This document shows positions 21,307 through 36,764 of a stretch of 64,000 nucleotides of DNA, piece after piece. The first letter of the stretch is position 1. Every line of letters begins with the position of its first letter. The notes beneath the pieces are model-generated. The model searched no databases, was not told where the DNA came from, and saw only the letters and a program-made list of their open reading frames with translations. Position numbers and translations under genes: made by a program. Source of the DNA: Morchella semilibera (taxonomy: Eukaryota; Ascomycota; Pezizomycetes; Pezizales; Morchellaceae); NCBI GenBank assembly GCA_009192285.1, contig WBVU01000016.1:62001-126000 (forward strand). Direction: 5' to 3'.

Positions 21307-24145
21307 GATGGGTGGTGGTGGTGGTGGTGATAGGTGTATGGGAATCTAAATGATTCAGTGGCAGTAGTATATATATACACACGAGCGCCTCGGAGCTAGG
21401 CAGCCCATAGCCCAAGAGGGAAAGTAATAACTCAAAAGACCTCACGAACAAGGATTAACTGATTTATTTATTGGTGCAGATACCTATACAACTGCAACAA
21501 TTACTCTGCCTAGCCCCAAACTGCTATGGCCCCATACCTCATTGATAGAAACCGTTATTAACCTCATGCAACGCAGGACGCCGTTGGTTTGTCCTACATG
21601 TGCCGGGGCTGTGTTCGACAACAGATCTAGATTAGTGATCTTAAACGTACCACCTAGACGTTGCTTACTTACTCTTACTTATATTATCAGATAAACCTTG
21701 TCTTAACGTATAGTTAGGATCCCAGCAGACAATCGATCATAGGTTCTCACTCGTTACAACTTAATTTTGTCTTTTATAGTTTATAGGCTCCTAAGGGTTC
21801 TAGGTGAGATTCGGGAGAAAAAGGGATGATAGACTTGCCTCGTGGCCCCTAGTAGATCTAACACTGCCGGTCGAGAGTTTCTAAAATACCAATTAGTATA
21901 CACTGTATAGATGAGAATGAGGTCAATATACTTACGAATCCACGCTTAGTTCAACTGATTGCGTTAATGACGTTCCTAGAGGGCGTCTACCACAACTGCA
22001 GCCCTCTCCCACCCTGAAGACTGAGATCCCGAGACCTGTCCTGAAGCCTGGCCAATTAGAGGTCATATTAATGGGTTAATTGATGGACCTAGTGTTTGCG
22101 GAATCTTAAGCTAAAGGCCTCCATATACATAACCCAATGATGCCGACTCTTCCGATTTATAATCGTTTTCGTATCGTCTCATATGCATTATTACCTGCGC
22201 AGACTCTCTTACTCCACCTACGTTGAAAGATCACAACAGTCAGACAGCGCTACCCACGTATAATTCTCATATCACGTATCATGGGTCTTAACTTGGTGAT
22301 TGTCTTGGGGAGGGAAGTATCCCCAGTCTATATAGACCCATGTTTTCTGGAAACTGCAAAGAGGTAGTAAATCAGTTTTGGCGCGTGCCGGATAGTCTCG
22401 ATAGTCTATTGATAACGTTTTCCGTGCGCGTACGGGGCGTGGGTTGGTGTGATAATCTTAAGTTCATCAGTAAATACATGTAATTATAGTGTTATTAGTT
22501 GGGATCCCAGAGCTTCATGTTATTTACTAGAGTCGACGTCGATTGTATACATGTATTTAAGCTTCAGGGTGTTTTGAAGCGCAGCGCAGCCCAGTGCCTA
22601 CATGCTTATTTGGCCAGTTGGTGCGAGCTTGTGTAAATAGATACAGACTTGGCCATTAGCCATACCCGCGTGGTTACATATACATGTATACAAGTCCATA
22701 GTTTGTTATTTGTTAGATACCACAGCCCTAATATTTTTAACCTAGGACTACGAATAGCATGATATAACTTGACTACCATATCTTCGCTAGCCGCAATTAG
22801 TACATGTACCACCTACATATATTCCAGCGCTCTAATTTAATTACTCGCGACAAGCTACAGTATCGTCGCCAGCCCCATGGCCATATATACGGCGTAGTGT
22901 TAAAATTAGTGGTGTTGATGTTTAGAATGGCCGTGGGATAGTACCAAAAAAAGGTTGGGGGGGGGGGTGGTGGATCATAGCTACAATATCCCCGTCAACA
23001 CGCTAAGAACACGCTAAGAATACGGTACTGGTGCAGTACGTCTCTTCCCCCACTGCCGGTCTAACTCGGTATCAGTCACTAAATTCTGTAGCGATTTCAC
23101 CCCCGTTATTTCATACTGTACCTCGCGACAGGTAATAAGTCACCGAAAGTACATCAACACTTACAGCTCCCATGCATGTAAGCAGATGTACGAATCACTC
23201 CTAGAAAGCAACGACCAATTAATCACTGTATCGAATTAGTACTAGTCAAGTACATCGTAGATATTACTTTGGTGGTAGAGTAATCATATGCGGGATGCGG
23301 ACAAGCTTACTTTCTGACTCATTTACTCCCGATATCACTAGATATATGAAGCCTCATAGAGTTGGTAGCCTAACTCACTGCGCCTCTATGTTCTTTGCCC
23401 AGTAAGATAGTTTATCAGTAAAGCACTAGGTACTATAGAATCCTTAACTATTTGCCTTTATGGCCTGACATGATCAACACCGGCTAATGATCGTGTAAAT
23501 CTGCACTTCTGGGTAGCCCAATTAAGATGCACCTGCACGAACAGAAAGACGGTGTGGAGAATTTTAATCATTAAACTCAACGTAAACTCAATTATGCGTG
23601 TCCTATCTAGTAGCTAATTTACAAACATTGTACTAGTACATACTCGTAAACAAATCAAATAACCCTCTCCAACTCAACTATCCCAGTTACCATTAAACCT
23701 CCTCAATAGACTCAACATAACAAAGGAAAATGACAACGCAAAATTTAACAAAACATAAACATCATTAATCAATAACAGTAGCTTGATTTTTTTTTCTTTT
23801 TTTTCTTTTTTGTAAGTTCGCGAAATCATTGCTTCAAAACAGTAATAAAAAGACCAACATCGTTCTCGCAGACATACGAAATCAAAGGCCAACATAAAAC
23901 ATGGAATATAAGAAAGGGAAATCACTAAAAACTGATATTCATGAATTTCATTAAAGAATTTGACCACCACCGACCAAAGGAAACCCAGTTATCCCGCAAT
24001 CCCAAAGAGTGAAACCAACTCTTGAATCAAAGCCGGAAATCGAATAAATCAAATCTTCTCCTAATACTCCGTTTACAACCCAATTGCCTCATAGTCGTTT
24101 GGCAAACTCATATTCCAGGCTCCTGCGGTTCCCGCATCAGCAGCT
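21307..24145. other. AT-rich intergenic region, no gene seen
   Basis: About 2.8 kb without a credible coding frame. It has several TACATGTA sites (22483, 22549, 22682, 22800), a poly-G run near 22960 and a lone sequence CCTCGCGACAGGTAATAAGT (23122 region) that resembles one arm of the foldbacks at 645 and 42709. The right end is the 3' flank of the zinc-finger gene. Confidence 0.55.
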
Positions 24146-26057
24146 TCAAAAGAAGGTGTCCTGTGAGTTGTTGAGTAGTTCAGGTTTTATGTAATCTTGA
24201 AAGCCCAAAATATCTGGGTCTCTTTCCAAGGCAGTTAAGTCTAAAACCCCTTCATGTGTAAACATTGAGTATTCTGGCTGGGCTAGTAGCTCCTCGGTAT
24301 ACGGATTTTGGGGCTTTCTCATAGATGAATTCTCCAACGAATGAGTTGGGACCTCATAACTACCATCCAGTGTGTTGAATGTCAGGGAGTTTCTGCCTGA
24401 TGATGAGGTAAAGTCCTCAAAATCATATCCCCCATGTGGCGAAGGGGGAATACTGAAATCATGAGAAGCACTAGGGGAACTCTCTCTCAACGATGGCGTT
24501 CCCTCAACAACGTATTGTGGAGTTTGTGGCCCTGGACTGTGGCCGGCTGGGCTGCTGAACTCTGGAACATCGCAAGGTGAGGGAGGACTGGAAGCGTCAG
24601 ATGCGAAATAAGCCTCTTCCTCTGGGCCTTCAGTATTTTCTTCCGGTTTAACAGTTCGGTCCTCTTCTTCTTTGAGTGGCTTCTTACGGGGTCTTCCCCT
24701 CTTGACCACCTTCCTAACGACTCCCTCAAATGCCCCACTGCACATTCCACGCTGTCGATGTCTAGTCAAAGCATCGTGCCTAGCAAATGCATTTCCACAA
24801 TCGCAGGGATACGGCTTAACCCCAGTATGAATTTTTGAATGTCTTTTCAAATCATGGTGTCGAACGAAACACTTCTTGCAAGTCTCGCATAGGAACTGAC
24901 GATCTCCAAGGTGGGTTTGAACATGGGACTTGATATTCTCCTTCCTCCCAAACCTCTTCTCACAATCGGGGTAAAGGCATAACCATTTCCCATCAGTAGC
25001 CTCAGGCCCAGAGATGTAGCTGTTTATTAAATCAATTGTGATCTCTGTGGCCTTTTCACTTGGTGAAGATGATTCCCTCACTGGGGCAGGGGGTGGTGTT
25101 TCTAAAACAGTACGTGGGGCCGGTGCCAAGGCCGGGAGGTCCACCTGTTGGAACCTCTTTGCTGGAGCTGGCCCTTTCTGGACAACTATATTCAACGGAC
25201 TCCGAAACATTTTTTCATAACGAACTGGTGGTGACGATGGAATGGGGTCGAAAGCCGGTGATAGGGGTGAGTACGGAGGTGCGCCTTCAAAATCGGCATC
25301 CGACCCCATATTACTGATGGCAGACATGCTGGCAAACTTGATGTGTGGTAGTGGCGCCATATCAAAAGTATTGTGACTTAGACGAGCAGTATGCGGAGGG
25401 GTGGGTAAATCATGAACTTGAGAACTCTCAAACTGGAAATTAGCTCTTAATGGAGAGTGATTCGACACAACTGAGACTCTTCTAGACATGGCTGGCGAGT
25501 CAATTCCAGAGAGGAATTGATCAATATCATGCGGGATCGAGGAGCTACTTTGTTGGTAACAGGTAAATGGGCTTTGTGGAGTGACTGGATTGAAATCTAA
25601 TAGACACACGTAAGCGGGTGATAATCCATGACCAACCCGCAGTGGTTGACTTACTAATAATTCCTTGGCACGTAGGCGTTCTGGGTCTTTGATCATTCAT
25701 GATATTCCAATATTCCATATCGATACCATTATCTGCTGTTGCTGGGTGGTTGTGGTTTTGCTCGTCACCGTTCACTTTAATGCCGAGTCCGCTCATGGTT
25801 CTAACCGCAGATACATTGGCGTTGCTGTTTATGGGGCTCTGAGCCGTAGCCGAGCCGAGAGTCAGTGCGTCCGCAACAGAGTTCTGCCGTCTGTGTTGAT
25901 ACCCTCCGCCTTGACGCTTCGAAGGAGATGGATAGGGTGCTGGACGGTTTGTCTGTTGTCGCTGCTTATGTTGTTTGGCAGCCTGTTTACCATCCATAGC
26001 CCGGTTTCCTTGGGGCGTATGCATATGGAAAGTGAGTTCCTGTGCTGACATTGACAT
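24146..26057 (-). CDS. C2H2 zinc-finger transcription factor, Swi5/Ace2-like
   Basis: Two exons (26057-25655 and 25596-24146) join over a 58-nt intron (GTAAGT...ATTAG) to give 617 aa. Three tandem C2H2 fingers lie near residues 338-421. The first is WLCLYPDCEKRFGRKENIKSH, with the CX4C spacing typical of the Swi5/Ace2 first finger. The second is FLCETCKKCFVRHHDLKRH, and the third (CDCGNAFARHDALTRH) has a shortened cysteine pair. A basic stretch (KVVKRGRPRKKPLKEE) follows and could be a nuclear-localisation signal or AT-hook-like segment. The flanking regions are Ser/Pro-rich with many SP/TP sites, consistent with CDK control as in yeast Swi5. The first in-frame ATG is at 26057; frames upstream of it begin only with TTG. 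Target genes cannot be inferred here. Confidence 0.88.
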
Positions 26058-28763
<2,706 letters not shown>

Positions 28764-31270
28764 AGAATGGCAAGTTTTTCGGTGTTAGGGAAGAAACGGG
28801 CAACTGACCCATGTACTTTTTTAATATCAAAAGCAGGTTAGAATAAAAAGGGTTTCTTTTTCCTTTCTTTTTTTGTTGTGGAAATCTGTGATGTGATTGT
28901 GCGTGATTACGGGAAGACCCCTATCGTCACACAAAAATGAGCTTCCTGCTTCTAGAAGCGATGACTCTTGTAACCACTTTACTGTTCGCAATGTAATCAG
29001 TACCAGATATCAGGAATGATCTACCGTTAAAGGCACAAGTTTCAGAAGAAAGCTATGAAGCGCTATTTCTTGGACATGTGATTGGTCTAGTCCCTCAACT
29101 TAGCAGTCTAATTTACGGGGGTCACACAGAATGTAACTCAATCTCCAACTCTAGAAGCTTCCTAAATCTCGTCTGACTCTTATTCCCTCATAGAAGCGTC
29201 AATTTACATATTATTGAATCGCTCAAACTGTTCTAGCACCTAAATGTAGTACAAAATGATATAGAGAATGAATTGGGTATATACAGAAGATGTTCTGGTA
29301 TAAAAAATCGATAATTGACATGTAACCGGGTTAAACATGACCCATCACTCGCATATTAAAACCCTAGCAGAATCCACCAAACCCTGGGAATTAGGTAGAT
29401 CCTGTAGTAGTCGTAGGTAAATACATAATGGGTTAGGATCTTATTAGAGTAACCATAATTTATGAGTCTATAAGCCTTAGTTCCTCTCGCTTCCAGTCGC
29501 CGGTTTTGGGCGAAGGATCAGGACTAAATATTATTAACAACCTCATGTACCTACAAATACATGTAAGCGCTAATCCTGAAGCCCATAACGACATGTGAAT
29601 GAGAATACATAGGTATAAAGAATGAGATGGCCCTGCAGGTATTAAACGTTAGCAGATCTAAGACCCGATACCAGAAATCCGAACCCTCCCAACCACCACA
29701 ACGCACAACCATAAACTTTTCTCAGCCCTAATTAAGAAACACGTGGTATAACCCTCGCGACATTTTCATTACCTCGTGGGTATTAAACTAGAGGCTCATT
29801 CCAAGATTTCGCGTCGGTAGCTGACCGGGCCCGGCATGTACGCGTGCAGTGGTGAAACCTGCATGTACTCCTGGGAGGCAGCATAACTCTCAACCCACGA
29901 TAAGTCGAGACATCCTTATCCCCCCACGGCTCCGAGACATCTTCCCAAATCGGGCCACGAGAGAGAGATTTCGCAACCCAGGAATCTAGCTCCCTCCGGG
30001 GAGCTGCATAATAGCAAAGGGGGGGGGGGGGTGGAGATTGGGTACTTAAACATCCTTATATCTCAGTAGTACGTATTCTTTACCCCTCTGTGACATGGCA
30101 ATTGGGTCCGTAAAGTTAAGGAGACGAACGCCAAATCTATCCTCTTGACACGGCACGATTTTTTTCAATTGTCGGCTATATATGAGAATTACTAGGAGAA
30201 TAAGTCTACGATTTCTGATTTTAACCCAGTTATAGTTGGGGAGTAGGAACCTGAAGTGACCCGTACGAACTGGGTAAGTTTGTTAAGATCAAAAATCGGA
30301 ACCCACCCCTGTTAATCACTAAGAAGCACGTTTACTGCCACATTATATACATAAGTACATGTAAGTAGGAGGCCTTGGGTTTTGCATTGTGTGGCCCGCA
30401 ATAATGTACATGTATGTATCTGTGAGCTCACAATTCTCCGACTTAGTCATCAAAACAACCTCGAGGTGTTCGATACCAATTTTTTAAAAACGGCATGTCA
30501 GATCAGCACTTTCCAAGGTAAACAAATGATCAAAGGGCGGTTATGTACCAATAAGAGAATAAGAGGCGTCTATGTTTAGAATTCCCCTACCAGACGGAGC
30601 TTAACCTTAGTTATCCCAGAAGAGCGGCAAGAACGTTTCAAGCCCGCCCACGTCCTGATTCGTTTACTCGCCCTCGTTAGACTCACCACCCGCGCTACTC
30701 CATAACCGGTTACACTACTGCGCATCCCCCAACACAACAACCTTGTGATCTTCAGGTACAGAGCGCTTGCTTTCTGCTCCGTTAGGTGATTCCTTCCTCC
30801 GAAGCTCAAATAAAGAAACCCGTTTCTTTTGCCATTAGCAATCGCGCAATGATTGGCAACTGACTCGGTTCCCGGCTATTTTTGCATGGAAGCTTTTGCT
30901 TGCGGTGGTTTTAGGGTTTGATACCAAGATTTTTGAGGTTTCAAATCATAGACAACGGACAACCTGGATCTGGTAAATATAATAGACACCTGTGTTGTCA
31001 TTCCCAACACCAAGAAAAGAAAGAAGCAAAGACACTGTGTGAGTGACACTGTGTGAGTGAAAGGGGCTTGTTATATCTATCAATGCCTTCCCTCCGAGGC
31101 CCACCAGACCTCTTCACCTTCTCCCATCACTTACTTCACTGTCTCTTCGATCAATTAGAATTTTGTCGCTATTATAGGGCCGGATCTTATTTCCCTATTT
31201 CTCTATTTCTCTATTTCCCTGTTTCTGCTTTTTATTACCATATTCTCTCACGTTTCTCCGTATACATACC
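28764..31270. other. Intergenic region, no gene seen
   Basis: This is the 3' flank of ubiquitin-S27a followed by about 2.3 kb of AT-rich DNA. A poly-G run lies near 30020 and TACATGTA sites near 29561, 30357 and 30408. The frames seen are short and motif-free. The last 200 bp should hold the promoter of the secreted-protein gene. Confidence 0.55.
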
Positions 31271-32518
31271 ATGAAGCTCCACATTGAGCCCACCCTCCTT
31301 TCACTGCTACTACTCAGCACGTCTGTTATATCTGCCCCCACACCAGACGATGAAAGGGATGGAGGCCGAGGGCGGGGTAACGGTCGCTGCAGGGGCCGAG
31401 GCTGTGATAGCGAGAACGGTACGTCTATATAAATGCATAAACCCACCACAAGATCATTAATATAATCCTAACGCATGTCTATATGCAGATGTAGTAATAA
31501 CAACAACAGTCCCTGGCGGACCTGTTGTTACTATGACACTCCCAATTGGTGACTTCTTTGGCGGTATCCCATCTGCTACTGGAGATGCAGACGCACCCAC
31601 TGAGACTGGCAGTGGCAGTGGCAATAATAGGAGTGGTAGTGGAAAGAATGGAAGTAATGGTGGTAATGGTAGTGATGGTGGCGGTGATGGGAGCGATTTA
31701 GGTGACGGCAATAGAGGAGGTGGTAGGAGAGGGAGTGGAAGAAAAGGTAACTCTCTATTCAACTTATTTTAGAACTTAAAGAAACCTGTCTAATAAATAC
31801 ACCCACTCTAATAGACCTCGTTCTCTCACCCTCCAACGTACAATCTAACTCCGCTAAAACCGGGCAAGAGGACACCACCGACCCCAACCAGGCCGACTCC
31901 CTCACCGATTCGGCAAACTTTATCAACTTCTGCACAGACAAAACACTTACCAACGGCCAGCAGGTCAAATCCGGCTCCTGCAACGGCATTCCCATGGGTG
32001 ACATCCCTTCAACAGATAACATGGTCTCCACAATCATCATATTTCCAGGGCCTGGCGAGGATATCCCCGCCGAGACTCCATTCGATATTGAGATACAAGT
32101 CCTCAACCTCGCTGTCGGAAGCTTCACTAGTGAGTACTCGATCCAATTCTAAAAACTAATAGCTTCGATGCTGATATATGTTCCTCTATAAGATCCAGCA
32201 TCAACCTACTACTCAGCTCCACAAACCCTTAAGGGCGGGAAGATCGTAGGCCATACTCACGTCGTCATTCAGCGTCTCGGCTCCCTCACCCCAGGAACCC
32301 CACCAGACCCGGCATCGTTCGAGTTCTTCAAGGGCATCAACGACGCTGGCGACGGTAGCGGGGGACTGAAGGCTACAGTTTCAGCAGGCTTGGAGAAGGG
32401 CTTCTATAGGGTCTGTACGATGAGCTCAGCGTCGAATCATCAGCCAGTGCTCATGCCAGTTGCACAGCGGGGCGCCCAGGATGATTGCCAGAGGTTCTCG
32501 GTGGGGAGGAAGAGGTAA
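31271..32518 (+). CDS. Secreted fungal protein with disordered Gly/Ser linker
   Basis: Four exons (31271-31418, 31489-31746, 31815-32129, 32193-32518) encode 348 aa. Residues 1-22 form a signal peptide (MKLHIEPTLLSLLLLSTSVISA). A basic, then Gly/Ser/Asn/Asp-rich linker fills most of exons 1 and 2. The C-terminal 200 residues are a compact conserved-looking domain: ANFINFCTDKTLTNGQQVKSG, SCNGIPMGDIPS, IVGHTHVVIQRLGSL, FYRVCTMSSASNHQPVLMPVAQ. This resembles a family of fungal secreted proteins of unknown function that, as I recall, are sometimes mislabelled 'ribosomal protein S17'; this is memory and unverified. Four cysteines in the domain could pair. No catalytic motif is evident. The intron positions are supported by CTAAC branch sites and unbroken phase. 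Confidence 0.85.
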
Positions 32519-33538
32519 AGGAGTGATCAACCGGCATTTATGAAGAGTGTATTATATAGTTGGGCATCGTAGATTGTTACTGCTGATTTTAATGAGTGAT
32601 TGTTAGCTAATGCTTTGGTAGAGGTACTTTTGGGCTGTGGGTCTTGGACAGGAGATAGGTTCGTTGTCGCCGTTTTGTGGATGTTGTTGTTGTGGTGGTG
32701 GTAATGGCATGATTAATCTTGTGTTGGTCAAAATAGTAGTCTATCTCAACTGTTTTTATGTATATAAAGAAATAGGGATGATAATATGCAGGGGTTGGGG
32801 AAATGGATGACGAACTCGAGATGTTTATAACCTAGCTGTAATAATAGTGCTTGTGATTGGAAATTCATACGTATAACTTCCTACTATATAGTGATAACTT
32901 TAGAGCTCGTTTGGTTGGGCGTGGTATTTAATATTATGGTAAGTCCGGTTTCAAAGTATATCGTCTTCAAAGTAAATCTGAGAATAAACAGGCCCTGAGA
33001 TGTTTATCAATATTTTCACGAATACCATAGTAACATTACACAGTTTTGCGGTCAACATCCAATTCCTCAGTGAAACCACAACACTAGAACTGGGAAGCGT
33101 AGGGCCCCACCCATTGCAGCTCGCACAGACACGGTAGGCTACTTGTTACCTACAACGAAAACCCACGAACCCGGAAATACCGACCTTCAGCTACTAAGAC
33201 CCATCTAACCTACGCAATTATATGTATTTACCGTCCGACATTACCCGTGATCTTCCAGCCCCGCAACCCGTCATATAACACTTCACCCTCCGTGCGCAGC
33301 AGCCAAGCATCATTATCGGCTTCGGTATTCGTAGCTCTAGGTCCGCGAGTGTGCCAAAGTCCCTCTCGTGGTTTTCAAACCAACTGGCAGGCTGTGTGTA
33401 TTTGGTGCTGAAGTAATCATTTCCCGCTCGCTGCCAAGTGACTCATCCACACACTAGATTTAGTGTTTGTTTTGGCCCGGGTGCGTGCATTAGCGTTTCT
33501 TTCCACCCCTAGTGCGATGCGACTATTAGAGCGTGTTG

Positions 33539-33658
33539 GCCACACTCATATTTTCAAATTTTGAGTTCAAATTTTAAGCTCTTGGCGGGCTATCCACACC
33601 AAAAACCAGTCGCCAAGAACTAAATATTTAGACTTAGAAGTTGTTGGCCAATACGCTC
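33539..33658 (-). mobile_element. MITE copy 3 (120 bp), inverted orientation
   Basis: The ends are GAGCGTGTTGGCCA and TGGCCAATACGCTC with flanking TA (33537-33538 and 33659-33660). Read on the minus strand, it carries the same interior as copies 1 and 2 (TTCTTGGCGACTGGTTTTTG and GGATAGCCCGCCAAGAGCT). It is the most diverged of the three, so the family was active more than once or this copy is older. Confidence 0.85.
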
Positions 33659-33837
33659 TATTGAGCGAATGTATTAAAGGAGTATATGTAAGGGTTTGGG
33701 GTATCAACTGTGTAAAGATAGACGCGTGGGTTCCTAGCTAGGCGAAGTCGGAGAATGTGGTCTAAACATGAGAACCGTTGCAAATATACGAGGTGAAACG
33801 TCTACGCCTTCCTCTCTTGTACCGGGTGTTGAGGGTA

Positions 33838-33895
33838 AGTGACCAGAATCTGATAAGTGGATGTTGTGTAATTGTCTTATCAGATTCTGATCACT
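33838..33895. repeat. Strong hairpin, 20-nt arms
   Basis: AAGTGACCAGAATCTGATAAG pairs with CTTATCAGATTCTGATCACTT across an 18-nt loop, with one mismatch. Outer GGGTGTTG and TACACCC extend the stem slightly. It is not followed by a T run and is not near a gene end, so a short foldback element is likelier than a terminator. Confidence 0.75.
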
Positions 33896-35358
33896 TTTCG
33901 CTACACCCTAGTACTTCTTATCCTCTTGGAACATCAGGAACACGAATACACCTGCACGATAGTGCAGAAATAATGTCCCGATTTCCGCTCGCCTATGCAT
34001 GACGTTGCCCGTCACGCCCTGTAGCACACAGCCCCTGTCCTCCCTTTAACAAGCTTTAGGTCGCAAAGGCCTACCATAACAATTAAGCAGCAACACCCAA
34101 ACCTTTCGTTAATTAAACAAAGAGACACGACTACGGGCTTCATCCGGCCGAGAGAGGGCGGTCGATGTCCTACGGGATCAAGATTTAGAGTACGCACTTA
34201 CAAATCAGAACTTCATAGAGATATTTACACCCCTAGTAGGTAATCAGGGGGGGGGGGGGGAGTATCAAGAAGCATGCTCCATGGGTGGACAGTACCCGAT
34301 TAGACGTTCTGCCTGATGAAGGAGCAATGACTGACTCGTCTATCTGCTGCTGCTTCTTAGAATATGGCGTCAGTCCCATCGCCGGCTAGCTGCACGTGCC
34401 TATCGTATGTTTTCCGGCTCTAATGTGATACTTTGCCCTGTAAGACTTCGATCAGCTATCAAAAGAATCGTCCGTAATGAGCTCGCCGCCTCTAGACTCT
34501 AGATTACAAAACAACTGCTAGCTTATAAGTAGTAATTACTGATTTTTTTCCTTATCAGATGGTATATACGTATAGAGTGGGGGAGTGCCTACTCTCGATA
34601 TTTGTAATTCACAGCATTGAAATAAGCTCTACTCCCGCGTTTGCCCCACATGTGCGAATAGGGTAAATTAGGCCCAATTGCCTCATGATCATCCCATATA
34701 TACCGAACTTGCATCCGCCACATATAGAGTAGATCTCGTCAATTATTTCCCACCAGGGCCTCAATCAGATCCGCTCCGGCCATGTAGATACAATACCTCT
34801 ACATTTCATAGCCCTTTTGCTAAGTGCTAATGGTAGAGATTCTTGATAGATACATGTATGTAGGCGCGATATCTAGAATACTCTTAACTACAGTACTGTT
34901 CGGCCAGCATCGGCGTCGACGGCCCCTATCTCCATCCATGTAGCTAGCTAGCGCACCCAGCGCGCAACAAGCCTCAGAGATGCCGGTTAACCGGGAGATG
35001 CGTATACATACGCCTTGTGAGTCGTGCACGCTCTTGGCACGCCTAGCTAGAGAATAAGCATAGCAGAATAAGGTGCATGGATTCGGCGAAGAGTCATGCC
35101 GGTTTTTTAATTTCTTCAATAGCTTGTATAGTGTAACTATTGCATGCAGTGTAATCAATTTTTTCTTTCTTCCTGATGCAAAATTTTTGGGGAAAGAAGA
35201 ATGATACATTATAAAGGCTCTTTCCGTCTGCTCCATTTTTTTTTAACATCAACCAAACCTTACGGATTAGCACCTACCAACAGTACCAGGAGGCAAAACA
35301 CTTGCAGGCAAACCACAAGAACCCTAGCTTAAACTTAATATTGATAGCAGTAGCATCA

Positions 35359-36764
35359 ATGCCAGCGGAACCCACACCTTCAAGCTCCTCTCCAACTCTT
35401 GCAGGTACTCCTCCCCTTGGAGAAGACCTCTCTAAGGATGTCGAAAGGCGGACCGATCTAGAGAAAGTCGAAACCATGGTGTCAATACACCACCCATCAC
35501 AATTCCCAGATGGGGGCTTGAAGGCATGGTTGGCAGTATTAGGAGGGTTTGCGTGCCTGTTTTGTAGTTTTGGGTGGGTTAATTGTAAGCACCCTTGTTT
35601 CACCTATCAATGGTGAATGCCCATGCTAATTTTGATATAGGTATTGGAATATTCCAGAGTTACTATACCACACATCAATTGAAAGACTATACACCATCGC
35701 AGGTATCATGGATCTCGTCCCTTGAAACATTCTGTATGTTCTTCTTTGGTCCCGTAGTCGGAAAATACTATGATGCCTACGGTTCCCGTTTCATCCTTCC
35801 GCTGGGATCTTTTATGCATGTCTTTGGCCTCATGATGACCAGTATCTCGTCAAAATACTGGCACTTTATCATCTGTCAGGGCGTTGTCTCCGCCACTGGC
35901 GCATCCCTGATCTTTTATCCAGCACTTGGCGATGTCTCCACCTGGTTCTTCAAGAGGCGCGCCTTCGCCCTTGGTATCATGGCCTCTGGCTCGTCTCTCG
36001 GGGGCGTTATCATGCCCATAATGATTGATCGTCTCATTCCCCAACTCGGTTACGGCTGGTCAATGCGCATTACCGCATTCTTGATCCTTGGGCTCATGAT
36101 CATTGCTAATCTCACGCTGAGCTCACGACTCCCGCCGAAAGGATGGACTCCATTCGTGCTGAGTGATTTTACACGGCACTTCAAGGAGCCCGGGTTCGTC
36201 CTGACGGTAGCTGGTGCATTCTTTTTTTTCTTTGGCATGTTTTTGCCATTTAACTACATTGTAGTCGGGGCAAAACAGAACGGCATGAGCACCACATTGG
36301 CCAACTACCTGGTTTCGATGCTCAACGCCGCCTCGGTGTTCGGCCGAATTCTCCCCGGATGGATCGGTGACAAGGTTGGACGGTACAACATCATGGTGGC
36401 GATCAGCTATATGTCTGGGATCCTGGTTTTTGCTTTATGGATGACAACAACTGGAAATGCTCCCACGATTGCGTTTGTAGTGCTGTATGGGTTCAGCACG
36501 GGTGCTTTCGTTAGCCTTGCGCCGGCGTGTTTGGCACAGATCAGTCAGATCCGTGAAATCGGAGTGAGAAATGGAGCGATGTTTGCTGTGATATCTCTGG
36601 CTGCATTGACTGGTGTACCTATTGGAGGTGCCCTAGTAACAAAATATGGAGGGGGCTTTGAAGGCTTACAGATATTTACCGGGACCATGCTGCTATGTGG
36701 AGCAACCGCATTTGTGCTTGCGAGGATAGCAATAGGAGGGCGTTCGGTTATGATGGTGGTGTAA
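35359..36764 (+). CDS. MFS transporter, monocarboxylate (MCT/Mch) family
   Basis: Two exons (35359-35584 and 35641-36764; 56-nt intron) encode 449 aa. A hydrophilic Ser/Pro-rich N-terminus leads into FPDGGLKAWLAVLGGFACLF and FGWVNCIGIFQSYY, the hallmark first helix and loop of fungal monocarboxylate-porter homologues. About twelve hydrophobic segments follow. The charged loop RLPPKGWTPFVLSDFTRHFKEPGF lies between the two six-helix halves. GWIGDKVGRYN matches the conserved MFS loop between helices 8 and 9. It should sit in the plasma or another membrane and move small organic solutes by proton symport; fungal Mch proteins often do not carry classical monocarboxylates, so the substrate is open. 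An in-frame alternative start lies at 35302, but it would add a hydrophobic N-terminus atypical of the family. Confidence 0.9.

Larger units (their letters stand above)
32519..35358. other. Intergenic region with MITE and hairpin
   Basis: About 2.8 kb between the secreted-protein and MFS genes with no credible coding frame. It holds MITE copy 3, a strong hairpin at 33838-33895 and a poly-G run near 34250. Confidence 0.6.

Noticed and set aside
33838-33895. Hairpin considered as a terminator or riboswitch
   Set aside because: There is no T tract, no adjacent gene end and no eukaryotic counterpart for such use; a foldback repeat explains it better.
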